The notes beneath the pieces were generated by a model. The model searched no databases. It had not been told where the DNA came from and saw only the letters and a program-made list of their open reading frames with translations. A stretch of DNA of 64,000 nucleotides from G965230065 sp965230065 (lineage in GTDB: Bacteria > Bacteroidota > Bacteroidia > Cytophagales > Cyclobacteriaceae): assembly GCA_965230065.1 (NCBI GenBank), contig OZ245942.1:6882001-6946000 (forward strand), given 5' to 3'. The translations under genes were made by a program, and so were the position numbers. This document shows positions 52,489 through 61,075 of the stretch, in pieces (the stretch's first letter is position 1; every line of letters begins with the position of its first letter).

Positions 52489-53217
52489 TTGTCAATTCGT
52501 TCATACGTTCCCAATTTTTTTACTTTGTGCAACCTGATGTGTGGTTGTATTGGATTGGTATTCATCGCAAAAAATGAGTTAGCCATTGCCGCTTATTTAA
52601 TTTGGATTGCTGCTGCCCTTGACTTTGCCGATGGCCTGGCGGCCCGCGCACTCAAAGCTTATTCTGACATAGGCAAGCAGCTCGATTCTTTGGCTGATAT
52701 GGTTAGTTTTGGTGTATTGCCTGCTTATATCATGTTTGCGCTAATCAACGCCCGCTCATCCCACGAATTGTTACCATATGTTGCTTTCCTGATTGCAGCC
52801 TTTTCAGCCCTCAGGCTGGCGAAGTTTAATATAGACACCCGCCAGACCAATGCCTTTATTGGCGTGCCTACGCCTGCCAATGCCTTGCTCATCAGCAGTT
52901 TGCCCCTGATTGCCGGGCATGCAGTTTATGTGGAGTGGTTTCAGTTTTTATACAATCCCTGGGTATTGATTGCCCTTACCCTCACTCTTTCTTACCTGCT
53001 CATCGCCAATATTGAATTACTTGCTTTTAAATTCAAAAATATGGCATGGAAAGGGAACGAAGCGCGTTATATATTTATGATAATGACCGTGCTGCTGTTT
53101 GCCTTCCTGGGCATTGCAGCCGTGCCGATAATTTTTGTATTGTATTTAATAGTTTCCAGTTTGAAGTTTTTAGTTAAAAAACAAGACCGAAGACCGGAGA
53201 CAGAAGACCGAAGTTAA
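52489..53217 (+). CDS. pssA: CDP-diacylglycerol-serine O-phosphatidyltransferase
   Basis: About 242 residues from a TTG start (52489, reading SIRSYVPNFFTLCNLMCGCI). The frame is open back to 52294 but those 65 codons run through a hairpin repeat and have no family resemblance. The CDP-alcohol phosphotransferase motif DG..AR........G...D...D is intact: DGLAARALKAYSDIGKQLDS then LAD (~55-77), with eight or so helices. It makes phosphatidylserine, precursor of phosphatidylethanolamine. The last codons (KKQDRRPETEDRS) are encoded by the downstream phrase repeat, so the C-terminus appears to have been extended by repeat sequence. Confidence 0.88.
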   Translation: MSIRSYVPNFFTLCNLMCGCIGLVFIAKNELAIAAYLIWIAAALDFADGLAARALKAYSDIGKQLDSLADMVSFGVLPAYIMFALINARSSHELLPYVAFLIAAFSALRLAKFNIDTRQTNAFIGVPTPANALLISSLPLIAGHAVYVEWFQFLYNPWVLIALTLTLSYLLIANIELLAFKFKNMAWKGNEARYIFMIMTVLLFAFLGIAAVPIIFVLYLIVSSLKFLVKKQDRRPETEDRS

Positions 53218-53278
53218 AAATTTCTTCGTCTTCCATCTCCGGTCTCCAGACCTAGGTTTCAAACAATAAACTGGAAAC
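53152..53278. repeat. Nested inverted phrase repeats over the 3' end of pssA
   Basis: Outer arms GTTTCCAGTTT (53152-53162) and AAACTGGAAAC (53268-53278). Inner arms 53192-53213 (GACCGGAGACAGAAGACCGAAG) and 53224-53244 pair with one bulge and two mismatches around the TAA stop. It could act as terminator between pssA and radA. Confidence 0.7.
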
Positions 53279-53296
53279 ATCAAACTAATCACTAAA

Positions 53297-54700
53297 ATGG
53301 CCAAAGTAAAAACCGTATATGTTTGTCAGAACTGTGGGGTAAGCTCTCCCAAATGGCAGGGGAAATGCCCTTCTTGCGGGGAATGGAATACGTTTGTAGA
53401 AGAGGTGATCCGCCCGGAAGATAAATCTGCCCCGGACTGGCGAAAACAAAGCAGCGAGGGTTCGGGGAAAACAGCACGCCCCAAAGCACTCGCTGAAATT
53501 TCTTACGAAAAAGAAGCTCGCATCCAAACGTTGGATGAAGAACTCAACCGGGTGCTGGGCAGTGGTATTATGCCCGGCTCTCTGGTGTTGATTGGGGGCG
53601 AACCCGGTATCGGTAAATCTACCCTTCTTTTGCAAATAGCCCTTCTTCTCAAAACAAAAGTGCTATACATATCAGGGGAAGAAAGTGAGCAGCAAATCAA
53701 GATGCGGGCTGAACGGATGAAAAACCACCCGGTCCTCAGCAAAGCTTCTACAAACGCTGAATGCTACATATTGGCCGAAACTTCTACCCAGCAAATTTTT
53801 AAGCAAATTGAGATGCTGGAACCCAGCCTGGTCATTGTAGATTCTATCCAGACGCTGCAATCGGCTTACCTGGAATCGGCCGCAGGGAGTGTATCGCAGG
53901 TGAAGGAATGCACAGCTGAACTCATCCGCTTTGCCAAAGAAACGAATACGCCGGTTTTCCTGATTGGACACATCAACAAAGAAGGCAGCATCGCGGGGCC
54001 TAAAGTACTGGAGCACATGGTAGACACGGTGTTGCAGTTTGAAGGCGACCGCCACATGACCTACCGCATTTTGCGCACCATCAAAAACCGTTTTGGCTCT
54101 ACTTCCGAACTGGGTATTTACGAAATGCAGGATGTGGGCCTGCGGGAAGTTTCCAATCCTTCCGAAATCCTGATCTCACAACGGGAAGGCGACCTGAGTG
54201 GCATCACCATTGGTGCCACCATGGAAGGAAACCGCCCGCTGCTGATAGAAGTACAATCGCTGGTAAGTTCGGCTACCTATGGAACACCCCAGCGCAGCAC
54301 CACGGGCTACGATGCCAAACGGTTGAATATGCTACTGGCTGTGCTGGAAAAAAGAGGGGGCTTCCGCCTGGGCGCACAAGATGTATTTCTGAACATTGCC
54401 GGAGGGCTGAAAGTGGAAGACCCGGCCATTGACCTGGCGGTGTGTGTGGCACTGGTTTCTTCTTATCTGGACATTTCTATTTCTAACCGCACATGCTTTG
54501 CTGCCGAAGTGGGCCTGGGAGGGGAAGTAAGGGCAGTCAACCGCATTGAAAACCGCATCATGGAAGCAGAAAAGCTGGGATTTGAAGAAATTTTCATCTC
54601 AAAATTCAATATGAAAGGCGTAGACAAAAAGAAATACAAAATTAATATACATGGCTTCGGAAAGTTGGAAGAAGTATTTGCAAAAATTTTTCAGCAATAA
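53297..54700 (+). CDS. radA: DNA repair protein RadA
   Basis: A 467-residue protein. Zinc finger CQNCG ... CPSCGEWNTF (~10-30); RecA-like ATPase with Walker A GGEPGIGKSTLL (~95-106) and Walker B LVIVDSIQTL (~175); the RadA-specific KNRFGSTSELGIYEM (~255). The C-terminal Lon-protease-like domain (~290-460) has DVFLNIAGGLKVEDPAIDLA, and the end is GFGKLEEVFAKIF. RadA drives branch migration in recombination and repair. The gene follows pssA across the inverted repeat. Confidence 0.97.
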   Translation: MAKVKTVYVCQNCGVSSPKWQGKCPSCGEWNTFVEEVIRPEDKSAPDWRKQSSEGSGKTARPKALAEISYEKEARIQTLDEELNRVLGSGIMPGSLVLIGGEPGIGKSTLLLQIALLLKTKVLYISGEESEQQIKMRAERMKNHPVLSKASTNAECYILAETSTQQIFKQIEMLEPSLVIVDSIQTLQSAYLESAAGSVSQVKECTAELIRFAKETNTPVFLIGHINKEGSIAGPKVLEHMVDTVLQFEGDRHMTYRILRTIKNRFGSTSELGIYEMQDVGLREVSNPSEILISQREGDLSGITIGATMEGNRPLLIEVQSLVSSATYGTPQRSTTGYDAKRLNMLLAVLEKRGGFRLGAQDVFLNIAGGLKVEDPAIDLAVCVALVSSYLDISISNRTCFAAEVGLGGEVRAVNRIENRIMEAEKLGFEEIFISKFNMKGVDKKKYKINIHGFGKLEEVFAKIFQQ

Positions 54701-54778
54701 GTATAAAAAATTTCATTTTCCACACCACATTAGCACTAAAATTGAAATGCGTTTTTTATAAATGTAAATGTGTGAAAA

Positions 54779-55387
54779 TTGGAAAATTTTTTTGTAGAAA
54801 CCCTCAGTATTACCCCGGCAGTTTTTAATTACTTTCTCCTGCCGTTATTGATATTTCTGGCCCGGATAGGCGATGTTACTTTTGCTACCATGCGGGTGGT
54901 GTTCATTATGAACGGGTCCAAAAAGCTGGCCACTTTGGTTGGTTTTTTTGAAGCTATCATCTGGCTGGTTGCCATTGGGCAAATTATGCAAAACCTAAGC
55001 AATTTTTATTCATACCTGGCTTATGCCGCAGGTTTTGCCACTGGCACTTATGTGGGCATGTACATTGAAGAAAAAATAGCCATGGGCCGGATGATTGTCC
55101 GTATCATTACACGCACGCCCACCAATGAGCTTATCGAATGGCTGCATGAAAATGGGTACCGTTTCAATACAGTAACGGCCGAAGATAATGACGGAAATAC
55201 CAACATATTATTTACCGTCGTGAAACGGGCCAACCTGGATATGCTTTTATCTGCTATCCGGTATTTTCAACCCGAAGCTTTTTATACGGTGGAAGGTGTG
55301 AAAAAGGTAAGTGATGATGAAATCAAAATTAATGAAGGGGAAAAAGCGGGTTTTCCCATGCGTATGCTTACTTTGAACAGAAGGTAG
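54779..55387 (+). CDS. UPF0316 (DUF5698/DUF2179) membrane protein
   Basis: 202 residues from a TTG start (54779), forced by an in-frame TGA two codons upstream. Three membrane helices occupy the first ~85 residues (PLLIFLARIGDVTFATMRVV, TLVGFFEAIIWLVAIGQI, YAAGFATGTYVGMYIEEKI), as in UPF0316. Then comes the DUF2179 cytoplasmic domain (~110-180; RFNTVTAEDNDGNTNILFTV, LSAIRYFQPEAFYTVEGVKK). Role poorly known; DUF2179 domains may bind small ligands. Confidence 0.88.
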   Translation: MENFFVETLSITPAVFNYFLLPLLIFLARIGDVTFATMRVVFIMNGSKKLATLVGFFEAIIWLVAIGQIMQNLSNFYSYLAYAAGFATGTYVGMYIEEKIAMGRMIVRIITRTPTNELIEWLHENGYRFNTVTAEDNDGNTNILFTVVKRANLDMLLSAIRYFQPEAFYTVEGVKKVSDDEIKINEGEKAGFPMRMLTLNRR

Positions 55388-55392
55388 TTTTA

Positions 55393-55461
55393 GGTGCTGG
55401 GTGCTGGGTGCTGGGTGCTGGGTGCTGGGTGCTGGAAATAAAAAACCAGCATCCAGCATCC
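55393..55461. terminator. Seven-base tandem repeat forming a bidirectional terminator hairpin
   Basis: Six copies of GGTGCTG (55393-55434). The last two pair (with G-T pairs) to CCAGCATCCAGCATCC (55446-55461) across AAATAAAAAA. It lies between two convergent genes and is a likely terminator that has expanded by slippage. Confidence 0.7.
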
Positions 55462-55463
55462 TT

Positions 55464-56171
55464 CTATTTATAAGCTGTCAATAAAGAATAGGTTTGTAGT
55501 TTTCCTTTTTCGTCATAGGTAGCTGTTTTTACTACACCTATGTCTTCAGCTATCCACTCGGTATTACTGAACAATCTCTTTTTTCCCATGCCCATCATCT
55601 TCATTTCAGATTCCATGTCGTAGGTAATTTTATAACAATCAAAAGTACCGGCCGGGGTAGTAATACTTTCTTTTCCTGCCACTTTTCGGTTGATGATATT
55701 GATTTTGATATCGGTCAGGTTCATATCGCCCCCGCCCATTTTCACCTTCATGGAAACAGAGCCGTCGGGCAGGGCATCGCCCACGCTCAGGGAAGCAGGC
55801 ATTTCCAGATAATCCCCTTCAAACTGCACTTCCATATCCTGGTAAGCCGAAAGCATTTCTGAAGGCACAAAACGTTCCATATCCACCCTCAGTTTGTTGT
55901 CTTCGCAAATCACTTCAAATTCACCTTCGTGCAGTAGTTTATCCTTTTTATCATAGAGTTGGGTATGCACTGTGGCCTGGCTGGCATTGCCCTGTTCTGT
56001 AATTCCGGTAATCTTATTCACCGATTTCCCCTGCTCTTTGTCTTTATCGTTGTATGAAGTCATTTCAAACTCGGCGCCTTCTTCAAAGCGGTAAAAATTG
56101 GCATCACATTGGGCAAAAGAATAACTGAAGCCTATGAGGGCAACACTGATGGTAAGAAGTAGTTTTTTCAT
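55464..56171 (-). CDS. TapB/DUF3108-like secreted protein
   Basis: A 235-residue protein with a signal peptide (LLLTISVALIGFSYSFAQ). The mature part opens CDANFYRFEEGAEFEMTSYN. Beta-rich segments follow: VNKITGITEQGNASQATVHT and VAGKESITTPAGTFDCYKIT; TPAGTF.CYKI is typical of the DUF3108/TapB-like group. A Met-rich loop (SEMKMMGMGKK) and WIAEDIGVVKT complete it. Probably periplasmic or outer-membrane associated; function unknown. Confidence 0.75.
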   Translation of the reverse strand: MKKLLLTISVALIGFSYSFAQCDANFYRFEEGAEFEMTSYNDKDKEQGKSVNKITGITEQGNASQATVHTQLYDKKDKLLHEGEFEVICEDNKLRVDMERFVPSEMLSAYQDMEVQFEGDYLEMPASLSVGDALPDGSVSMKVKMGGGDMNLTDIKINIINRKVAGKESITTPAGTFDCYKITYDMESEMKMMGMGKKRLFSNTEWIAEDIGVVKTATYDEKGKLQTYSLLTAYK

Positions 56172-56209
56172 GGTTGTTTACATTTCTAATTGGTATGCTG
56201 ATTGTAACA

Positions 56210-57127
56210 TTAATCTACTAAGATATGCATTTTTTTGTTTTTATAGCGTTGGTTAAAACCGGCAATGCCTTGTAACCCGCCTGTGTGTATTGCCAAAATG
56301 GTGCTTCCCGTTTTAAAGAAACCCTGTTTTGTCAAAGCAAAAATGCCATACATCATTTTTCCGGTGTAAACTGGGTCTAGCTGAATGCAAAAACGTTGTT
56401 TAAAATCATTGATGAAATCTACCAGTTCTGAAGTAGCCTTTGCATATCCGCCAAAATGAAAGTCGGTAATGAGCTCAAAGTTTTGGTATTTCTTCCCCGA
56501 ATAATTTAACGTTAATTGGTCAACCTCACCTTTCAAAAAGTCACCCCCTTTCAGCGCCGGAAAGCCTAAAACCCGACTTTTCCCTGCTAAGCTGGCTACG
56601 ATACCAGCCAATGTGCCGCCTGTGCCACAACTGCAACAGATGTAATCATATTGGGGTAAACCCCTGGCAATTTCGGTACAGCCTTTTACAGCTAAAGCAT
56701 TGGTACCGCCTTCTGGCAAGAGAAAAAAATCACCAAGCTGTTGATGCAAATGATTGATAAATTCAGCAGATTCTTTATACCGGTAATCTTCACGGCCCAC
56801 ATAATGCAGGTGCATGCCCTGCTCTGTAGCAAATTGTAAAGTAGGGTTCAGCGGCAACGTTTCTTCCCCTCTGATGATACCAATGGTTTGCAAGCCAAAC
56901 TCCTTTCCGGCGGCTGCTGTAGCATGAATGTGATTGGAAAAAGCCCCGCCAAAAGTGAGCAATGTATGATACCTCTGCGATTTGGCAGTTTCCAGATTGT
57001 ATTTGAGCTTTCGCCATTTATTACCTGAAATGTGTGGGTGCAGCAGGTCTTCCCGCTTGACAAAAAGCTGCAACCCTGCCTGGTTAATTTCCGGCGCATT
57101 TACAGGTTGGACCGGAGCTTCTATCAT
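56210..57127 (-). CDS. 1-aminocyclopropane-1-carboxylate deaminase / D-cysteine desulfhydrase family enzyme
   Basis: About 305 residues of the fold-II PLP family. The PLP lysine lies in SGNKWRKLKYNL (~37-48), the N-S-H block is LTFGGAFSNHIHATAAAGKE (~62-81), CCSCGTGGTLAGIVASLAGK (~170-189) is the phosphate loop, and TGKMMYGIFAL and AIHTGGLQGIAGF close the active site. It may open ACC or remove H2S from D-cysteine; both are common in this group. The start at 57127 (MIEAPVQPVNAPE) lies just after the stop of the upstream gene. Confidence 0.9.
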   Translation of the reverse strand: MIEAPVQPVNAPEINQAGLQLFVKREDLLHPHISGNKWRKLKYNLETAKSQRYHTLLTFGGAFSNHIHATAAAGKEFGLQTIGIIRGEETLPLNPTLQFATEQGMHLHYVGREDYRYKESAEFINHLHQQLGDFFLLPEGGTNALAVKGCTEIARGLPQYDYICCSCGTGGTLAGIVASLAGKSRVLGFPALKGGDFLKGEVDQLTLNYSGKKYQNFELITDFHFGGYAKATSELVDFINDFKQRFCIQLDPVYTGKMMYGIFALTKQGFFKTGSTILAIHTGGLQGIAGFNQRYKNKKMHILVD

Positions 57128-57128
57128 A

Positions 57129-58391
57129 TCAATTCCACACTGATTTGATAACATCCAAATCCACTCCCAAAACCTCAATAGCAATGTCATTTAAAGCGTC
57201 TTCACTGCCCATAAAATGAAACGTAGTGTGGGTATGCGTGAGGGACTGCCCGGGCGATAATGCGGCTGCCGGAGAAGAGCTTTCCAGTTCGTAAAAAGGC
57301 CCCATCTGGCTGCCATCATCCAGCGGCCCGTCGTTGTAGGCATTGACAGCATCACCACCGTATGGATTTTCCTGCATTTCCCACATTGAGTTCACATAGT
57401 TTGGGTTGTCTGCGGGCAAATCATATTTTACAATCGTGAGCACCTTGTTTTCTGCATCATAACTTCCCAAAATGGGTTTGGCGCGTTGGGGCAATACGCC
57501 TATTTTGCTTCTGTACTTTCCATCTCCTTTGAAAAAGATGGTGCTGTCTTTGATTACCAGCCTGTCTTCCGGTACTTTGCCAAAATAAGCGTCATTGAGC
57601 AAGGGCAAGTCAGCATCTACCCCCTCCTTTTTCAATGGAACGATGATGGTGGTAGCCAGTGATGGCTGAAACATACCCAAAATCCATACAGACAGCAAAC
57701 CTGTTTCTTTTGTCCAGGGTTCATCGCCAGCGTTGGTAATCTTGTTGACCGAACTGAAAGCCACCAATTGCGCCTCATTATCAGGCGAAACTCCCAATAA
57801 ATCAGCAATTTGGTTTGTGTCCAACAACCTGACTGTCCGGTTTACTTCCACTTCAAACCCAGTTCCGGAATAATTGAGCAAAGAAAAACTTTTAGCAAAT
57901 GTAGCCTCTTTTTCCGATTGACTGACAACATTAAAAGGTTCCGTATCAATGGGCGCAGGAGTATACCAGTTGGTAAGCGTAAACTCAGTATCAGGTTTAA
58001 AGAAAATGGAATACTGCCCCCCTTCAGGCCCCATCCAAAAGCGGTCTTCCCCACCAAAGGCGTTCATGTGTTCGGTAAACTCCTGACTGGCAATCAAATC
58101 GTGGTTAATCCACCCGAAACTTTTTCCCTGTTTTCCCGCAGCCGTGCTGGTCATCACCCGCCCCTGGTAATCGGGACTGACTATTACCTGCGCGCTGCTA
58201 TCAGCATTGCTTAATACCACCAGGTTATCCTGATATTTTTTCAGAAAATTAAGGTCATGTCCAAAAGTGCCTTTAGCATGTTGCTCTTCAGATTTGGTGA
58301 CATCGTTTTGTGATTTTTTTTGCATACAGGATGGAAGGGTTAGGATTAAGAAAAATGAATATAATTGAAGAAAAATTTTACAACTTTTCAT
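57129..58391 (-). CDS. DUF6786-like lipoprotein
   Basis: A 420-residue lipoprotein (FFLILTLPSC, lipobox at ~19-22). The body is beta-rich, recalling galactose-mutarotase-like sandwiches: VIVSPDYQGRVMTSTAAGKQ, FGGEDRFWMGPEGGQYSIFF, VNRTVRLLDTNQIADLLGVS. PYGGDAVNAYNDGPLDDGSQ and FYELESSSPAAALSPGQSLT near the end match the DUF6786-type layout as I remember it. Perhaps carbohydrate-binding; no catalytic claim. Its stop lies one base from the ACC-deaminase-like start, so the two are probably co-transcribed. Confidence 0.7.
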   Translation of the reverse strand: MKSCKIFLQLYSFFLILTLPSCMQKKSQNDVTKSEEQHAKGTFGHDLNFLKKYQDNLVVLSNADSSAQVIVSPDYQGRVMTSTAAGKQGKSFGWINHDLIASQEFTEHMNAFGGEDRFWMGPEGGQYSIFFKPDTEFTLTNWYTPAPIDTEPFNVVSQSEKEATFAKSFSLLNYSGTGFEVEVNRTVRLLDTNQIADLLGVSPDNEAQLVAFSSVNKITNAGDEPWTKETGLLSVWILGMFQPSLATTIIVPLKKEGVDADLPLLNDAYFGKVPEDRLVIKDSTIFFKGDGKYRSKIGVLPQRAKPILGSYDAENKVLTIVKYDLPADNPNYVNSMWEMQENPYGGDAVNAYNDGPLDDGSQMGPFYELESSSPAAALSPGQSLTHTHTTFHFMGSEDALNDIAIEVLGVDLDVIKSVWN

Positions 58392-58516
58392 AAATATTTT
58401 TGAGGTTAATTTTGAATGCTAGTTTCTAAAGATTCAATATTTTGTAAATCTTTTAACCGTCTAATTTAGCTTTTTTTGGGTAAAAGATGACATAATAAAC
58501 ATTTTGATTTTCATCT

Positions 58517-59404
58517 TCACAAATACTTTTCAGCAATGGAAACTGCCTGCCGCCCGTAATGCCCGCCAAACAAATAATAATGGTTCAACACATGGTACAA
58601 CATGTACAAATCGCTGCGTTCCTCCCACTCGGGTGGTAAAGGATAGGCTTCCTGATACGCGTTCCATACCCTTTCTGAAAACCCGCCAAACATGCGCATC
58701 ATGGCCAGGTCAAACTCCCGGTCGGCATAGTAGCTGGCCGGGTCAATCAAAGCAGGCCCTTCCGAAGAATACATGTAGTTGCCCGACCACAAATCACCAT
58801 GGTTCAGGGCAGGCGTCGGCCGGTGGCCTATCAGTTCGGGCAAGCGTTCAATCAGTTTCTCATAAATTTGTGATTCCTTTTTACCCAACCCTCTGTTTTT
58901 TTGAATAAGTTTGATAAGGTACCCAATACGCTGGTTGCCAAAAAAATCTACCCAATCAAGGTTCCATCGGTTATCCTGGGGTGTGGCACCACAGTAATTG
59001 TCATGATAGAAACCAAACTTTTCATGGCGGTATTTATGTAGTTCTGCCAATCCCTGCCCCAAAACTTCATCTTGTTTACTGCTGCTTTCTGTAGGGGGAG
59101 ATAGAAAATCTGTAATTAGCAAACCAGGTGCTTCAACCTGAATTTCAGTTTTAACAAATACCCGGGGAATTTTCAGTGTAGTACTTGCTTTGCCCAGTTC
59201 TTCCAAACACTCCGCTTCCCGCAGAAATAAATCTTTTGGGCCATTGGCATTCCATTTCACAAAAAAATCACCCTCCGAGGTAGAAAGATGGGAAGCATGA
59301 TTGATACACCCGCCTCCCAGGGTTTCCACATTATTTATTTTTACTGAAGCGCCTATTGCCACTTCCAGATGTTGAAGCAAAAGGTTTTGAATACGTTCAT
59401 CCAT
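58517..59404 (-). CDS. Fructosamine kinase family protein
   Basis: About 295 residues starting MDERIQNLLLQ at 59404. The longer open frame to 59575 includes a poly-Ser run from a CTACTG repeat and is not believable as protein. APH-like kinase: VETLGGGCINHASHL (~22-36, nucleotide loop), FFVKWNA (~44, ATP lysine), PALNHGDLWSGNYMYSSEG (~192-210, catalytic Asp in HGDLW), ALIDPASYYADREFDLAM (metal Asp). It phosphorylates ketosamines so that glycation can be reversed. Confidence 0.94.
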   Translation of the reverse strand: MDERIQNLLLQHLEVAIGASVKINNVETLGGGCINHASHLSTSEGDFFVKWNANGPKDLFLREAECLEELGKASTTLKIPRVFVKTEIQVEAPGLLITDFLSPPTESSSKQDEVLGQGLAELHKYRHEKFGFYHDNYCGATPQDNRWNLDWVDFFGNQRIGYLIKLIQKNRGLGKKESQIYEKLIERLPELIGHRPTPALNHGDLWSGNYMYSSEGPALIDPASYYADREFDLAMMRMFGGFSERVWNAYQEAYPLPPEWEERSDLYMLYHVLNHYYLFGGHYGRQAVSIAEKYL

Positions 59405-59446
59405 TATCGTTTGGTAATTTGTTGTTCTTTTTAACCATAAAAAGAG

Positions 59447-59519
59447 TAGGCAGTTGGCAGTGGCAGTAGGCAGTTTGTGCATGCTACTGCTACTGCTACT
59501 GCTACTGCTACTGCTACTG
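59447..59519. repeat. GGCAGT phrase plus (CTACTG)6 tandem repeat
   Basis: A TAGGCAGTTGGCAGTGGCAG-type phrase (59447-59473) faces six exact copies of CTACTG (59484-59519); the two parts can pair imperfectly. The wording matches the hairpin arms at 8963-9027. Confidence 0.75.
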
Positions 59520-59656
59520 CTTAAAAGTAAATATACACTTCCGGTCAAAAAAACTTGTAGGTAATAAATTTGCACATACTCCGTTGTATTTCAACCATTT
59601 AAGCCGCAATTTCAGGGTTTATTACTGCAGATTTACTTTTTTATTGTCTATTACCA

Positions 59657-60121
59657 ATGGCATCGGGCAGAACACACGTATCAGCAACGGTATTGCTTAC
59701 CCCCCTCACCGCTTATGGTGCCTGGGAAGCAACAGGTGGCAATGAGGCCATGACAGCCATCGCCGGCGTAGGTTGCCTGAGTGGCATTTTTATCAGCCCC
59801 GACCTGGACTTATCGGGCAAAACAATTTCTGAATCTTTATTGAACAAATGGATCATTGGGGCTGGCTGGCTATGGATGCTCATCTGGTACCCTTATGCCA
59901 AGCTCTCAAAGCACCGGGGTTGCAGCCACGTACCCATCATTGGTACTTTGGGGCGCATCATTTATTTGGGCATTTTTTATATAGGCTTGCATTGTATTCT
60001 TCATCATTACTATGCCACCGATTTGCTCGTGTGGCCCCAACTCTACTGGCCCCAACTTCTCATCTTTGCAGGCGGACTCACCGTGTCAGATTTCGGGCAC
60101 TGGGTGCTGGACAAATGGTGA
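59657..60121 (+). CDS. DUF2227 metal-binding membrane protein
   Basis: A 154-residue protein opening MASGRTHVSATVLLTPLTAY, with helices at ~30-50 (AIAGVGCLSGIFISPDLDL), ~65-80 and ~95-115 (IIYLGIFYIGLHCIL). The family's likely metal residues are the His in SGRTHV, the Asp pair in SPDLDL and the KHRGCSHVPI block (~90-99), then DFGHWVLD at the end. It resembles the DUF2227/YdjM-like group of membrane proteins with a hydrolase-like metal site; no activity is known to me. Confidence 0.88.
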   Translation: MASGRTHVSATVLLTPLTAYGAWEATGGNEAMTAIAGVGCLSGIFISPDLDLSGKTISESLLNKWIIGAGWLWMLIWYPYAKLSKHRGCSHVPIIGTLGRIIYLGIFYIGLHCILHHYYATDLLVWPQLYWPQLLIFAGGLTVSDFGHWVLDKW

Positions 60122-60277
60122 CAAGCCCACAAAGCCTTTCCCTATATAGTGTAATACTTACTTTTTTATCGAATTGTTATTTTTTAACCGGGATATACGG
60201 AATAAATTAGCAGATAAGGGAAAAAACTTTGTTTTCCTGAAAAAAATAACTAACTAGGAAAACAAGTTTCTGATAAC

Positions 60278-60901
60278 ATGAGCATTCACAATGCACCCAT
60301 ATCCCATGATGACGCTGATGCACTCTGGAGGCAATTCAAAGCCGGAAGTGAAACAGCCTTTTATCAAATTTACGACAAGTACATTGACCCCCTTTACAAC
60401 TATGGCGTAAAATTCACCAGAGATTATGGGCTGGTAGAAGATTGCATTCACGATCTGTTTATCAGCCTTTGGGAAAACAGGAAAAATATTGGAAACGTAC
60501 AGCACCCCAAATATTATCTGTACATATCGCTCAGGCGTAAAATCATCAGGAGTGAACAACGAAAGAAAAAGTACCTGGCAGAAAATGAAGAAGTAGAAAA
60601 ATTCTCATTGCGCATTTCTGATTCTGTAGAAGACAAAATTATTCTGGAACAATCTGTTGCTGACCGGGCCAGCAATCTGGCTAAAGCCATTGACAGCTTA
60701 TCGGCACGGCAACGTGAGATTATTTTTTTAAAGTATTATGAAAATTTCTCTTCTGAAGAGATTGCTACCGTCATGACAATCAATATAGAATCAGTGTATA
60801 AGCTTTCTAACAAAGCCCTGAAAGCTATCAGAAACCTGATAAAAGAAGGGGTTATCTTTATCTCAATAAGCTTTATCTTCCTGCTAACAGCTTTCCTGTA
60901 G
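60278..60901 (+). CDS. ECF-type RNA polymerase sigma factor
   Basis: A 207-residue sigma-70 family protein. Region 2: FKAGSETAFYQIYDKYIDPL and VEDCIHDLFISLWENRKNIG (~20-80). Region 4: IDSLSARQREIIFLKYYENF and SSEEIATVMTINIESVYKLS (~130-185). The C-terminus is an unusual hydrophobic stretch (GVIFISISFIFLLTAF) that may touch the membrane, as seen in some Bacteroidota ECFs. With FecR and SusC downstream this is a classic cell-surface-signalling set: the substrate-loaded SusC signals through FecR to release the sigma factor. Confidence 0.94.
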   Translation: MSIHNAPISHDDADALWRQFKAGSETAFYQIYDKYIDPLYNYGVKFTRDYGLVEDCIHDLFISLWENRKNIGNVQHPKYYLYISLRRKIIRSEQRKKKYLAENEEVEKFSLRISDSVEDKIILEQSVADRASNLAKAIDSLSARQREIIFLKYYENFSSEEIATVMTINIESVYKLSNKALKAIRNLIKEGVIFISISFIFLLTAFL

Positions 60902-61075
60902 TACCCACCAGCTCTTCTTAAAAGAAATCTAATAATTACCCTTATTTGTTGCAAAGCCCAACACAATCCTCCTTTATTCTTGTGTAAATCACAATTCTAT
61001 TAAAATAGTTTCAGTATACAGGGAAGATTCACCTTTTCTTTTTCTCTTAATATTACAAAGCAACCTAATTTATCA

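Noticed and set aside
55393..55434. Possible CRISPR-like tandem repeats
   Set aside because: Units are 7 bases with no spacers; a simple tandem repeat. No CRISPR array is visible anywhere in the window.
59405..59575. Poly-Ser leader of the kinase frame
   Set aside because: Encoded by a hexamer tandem repeat; the homologous start is 59404.
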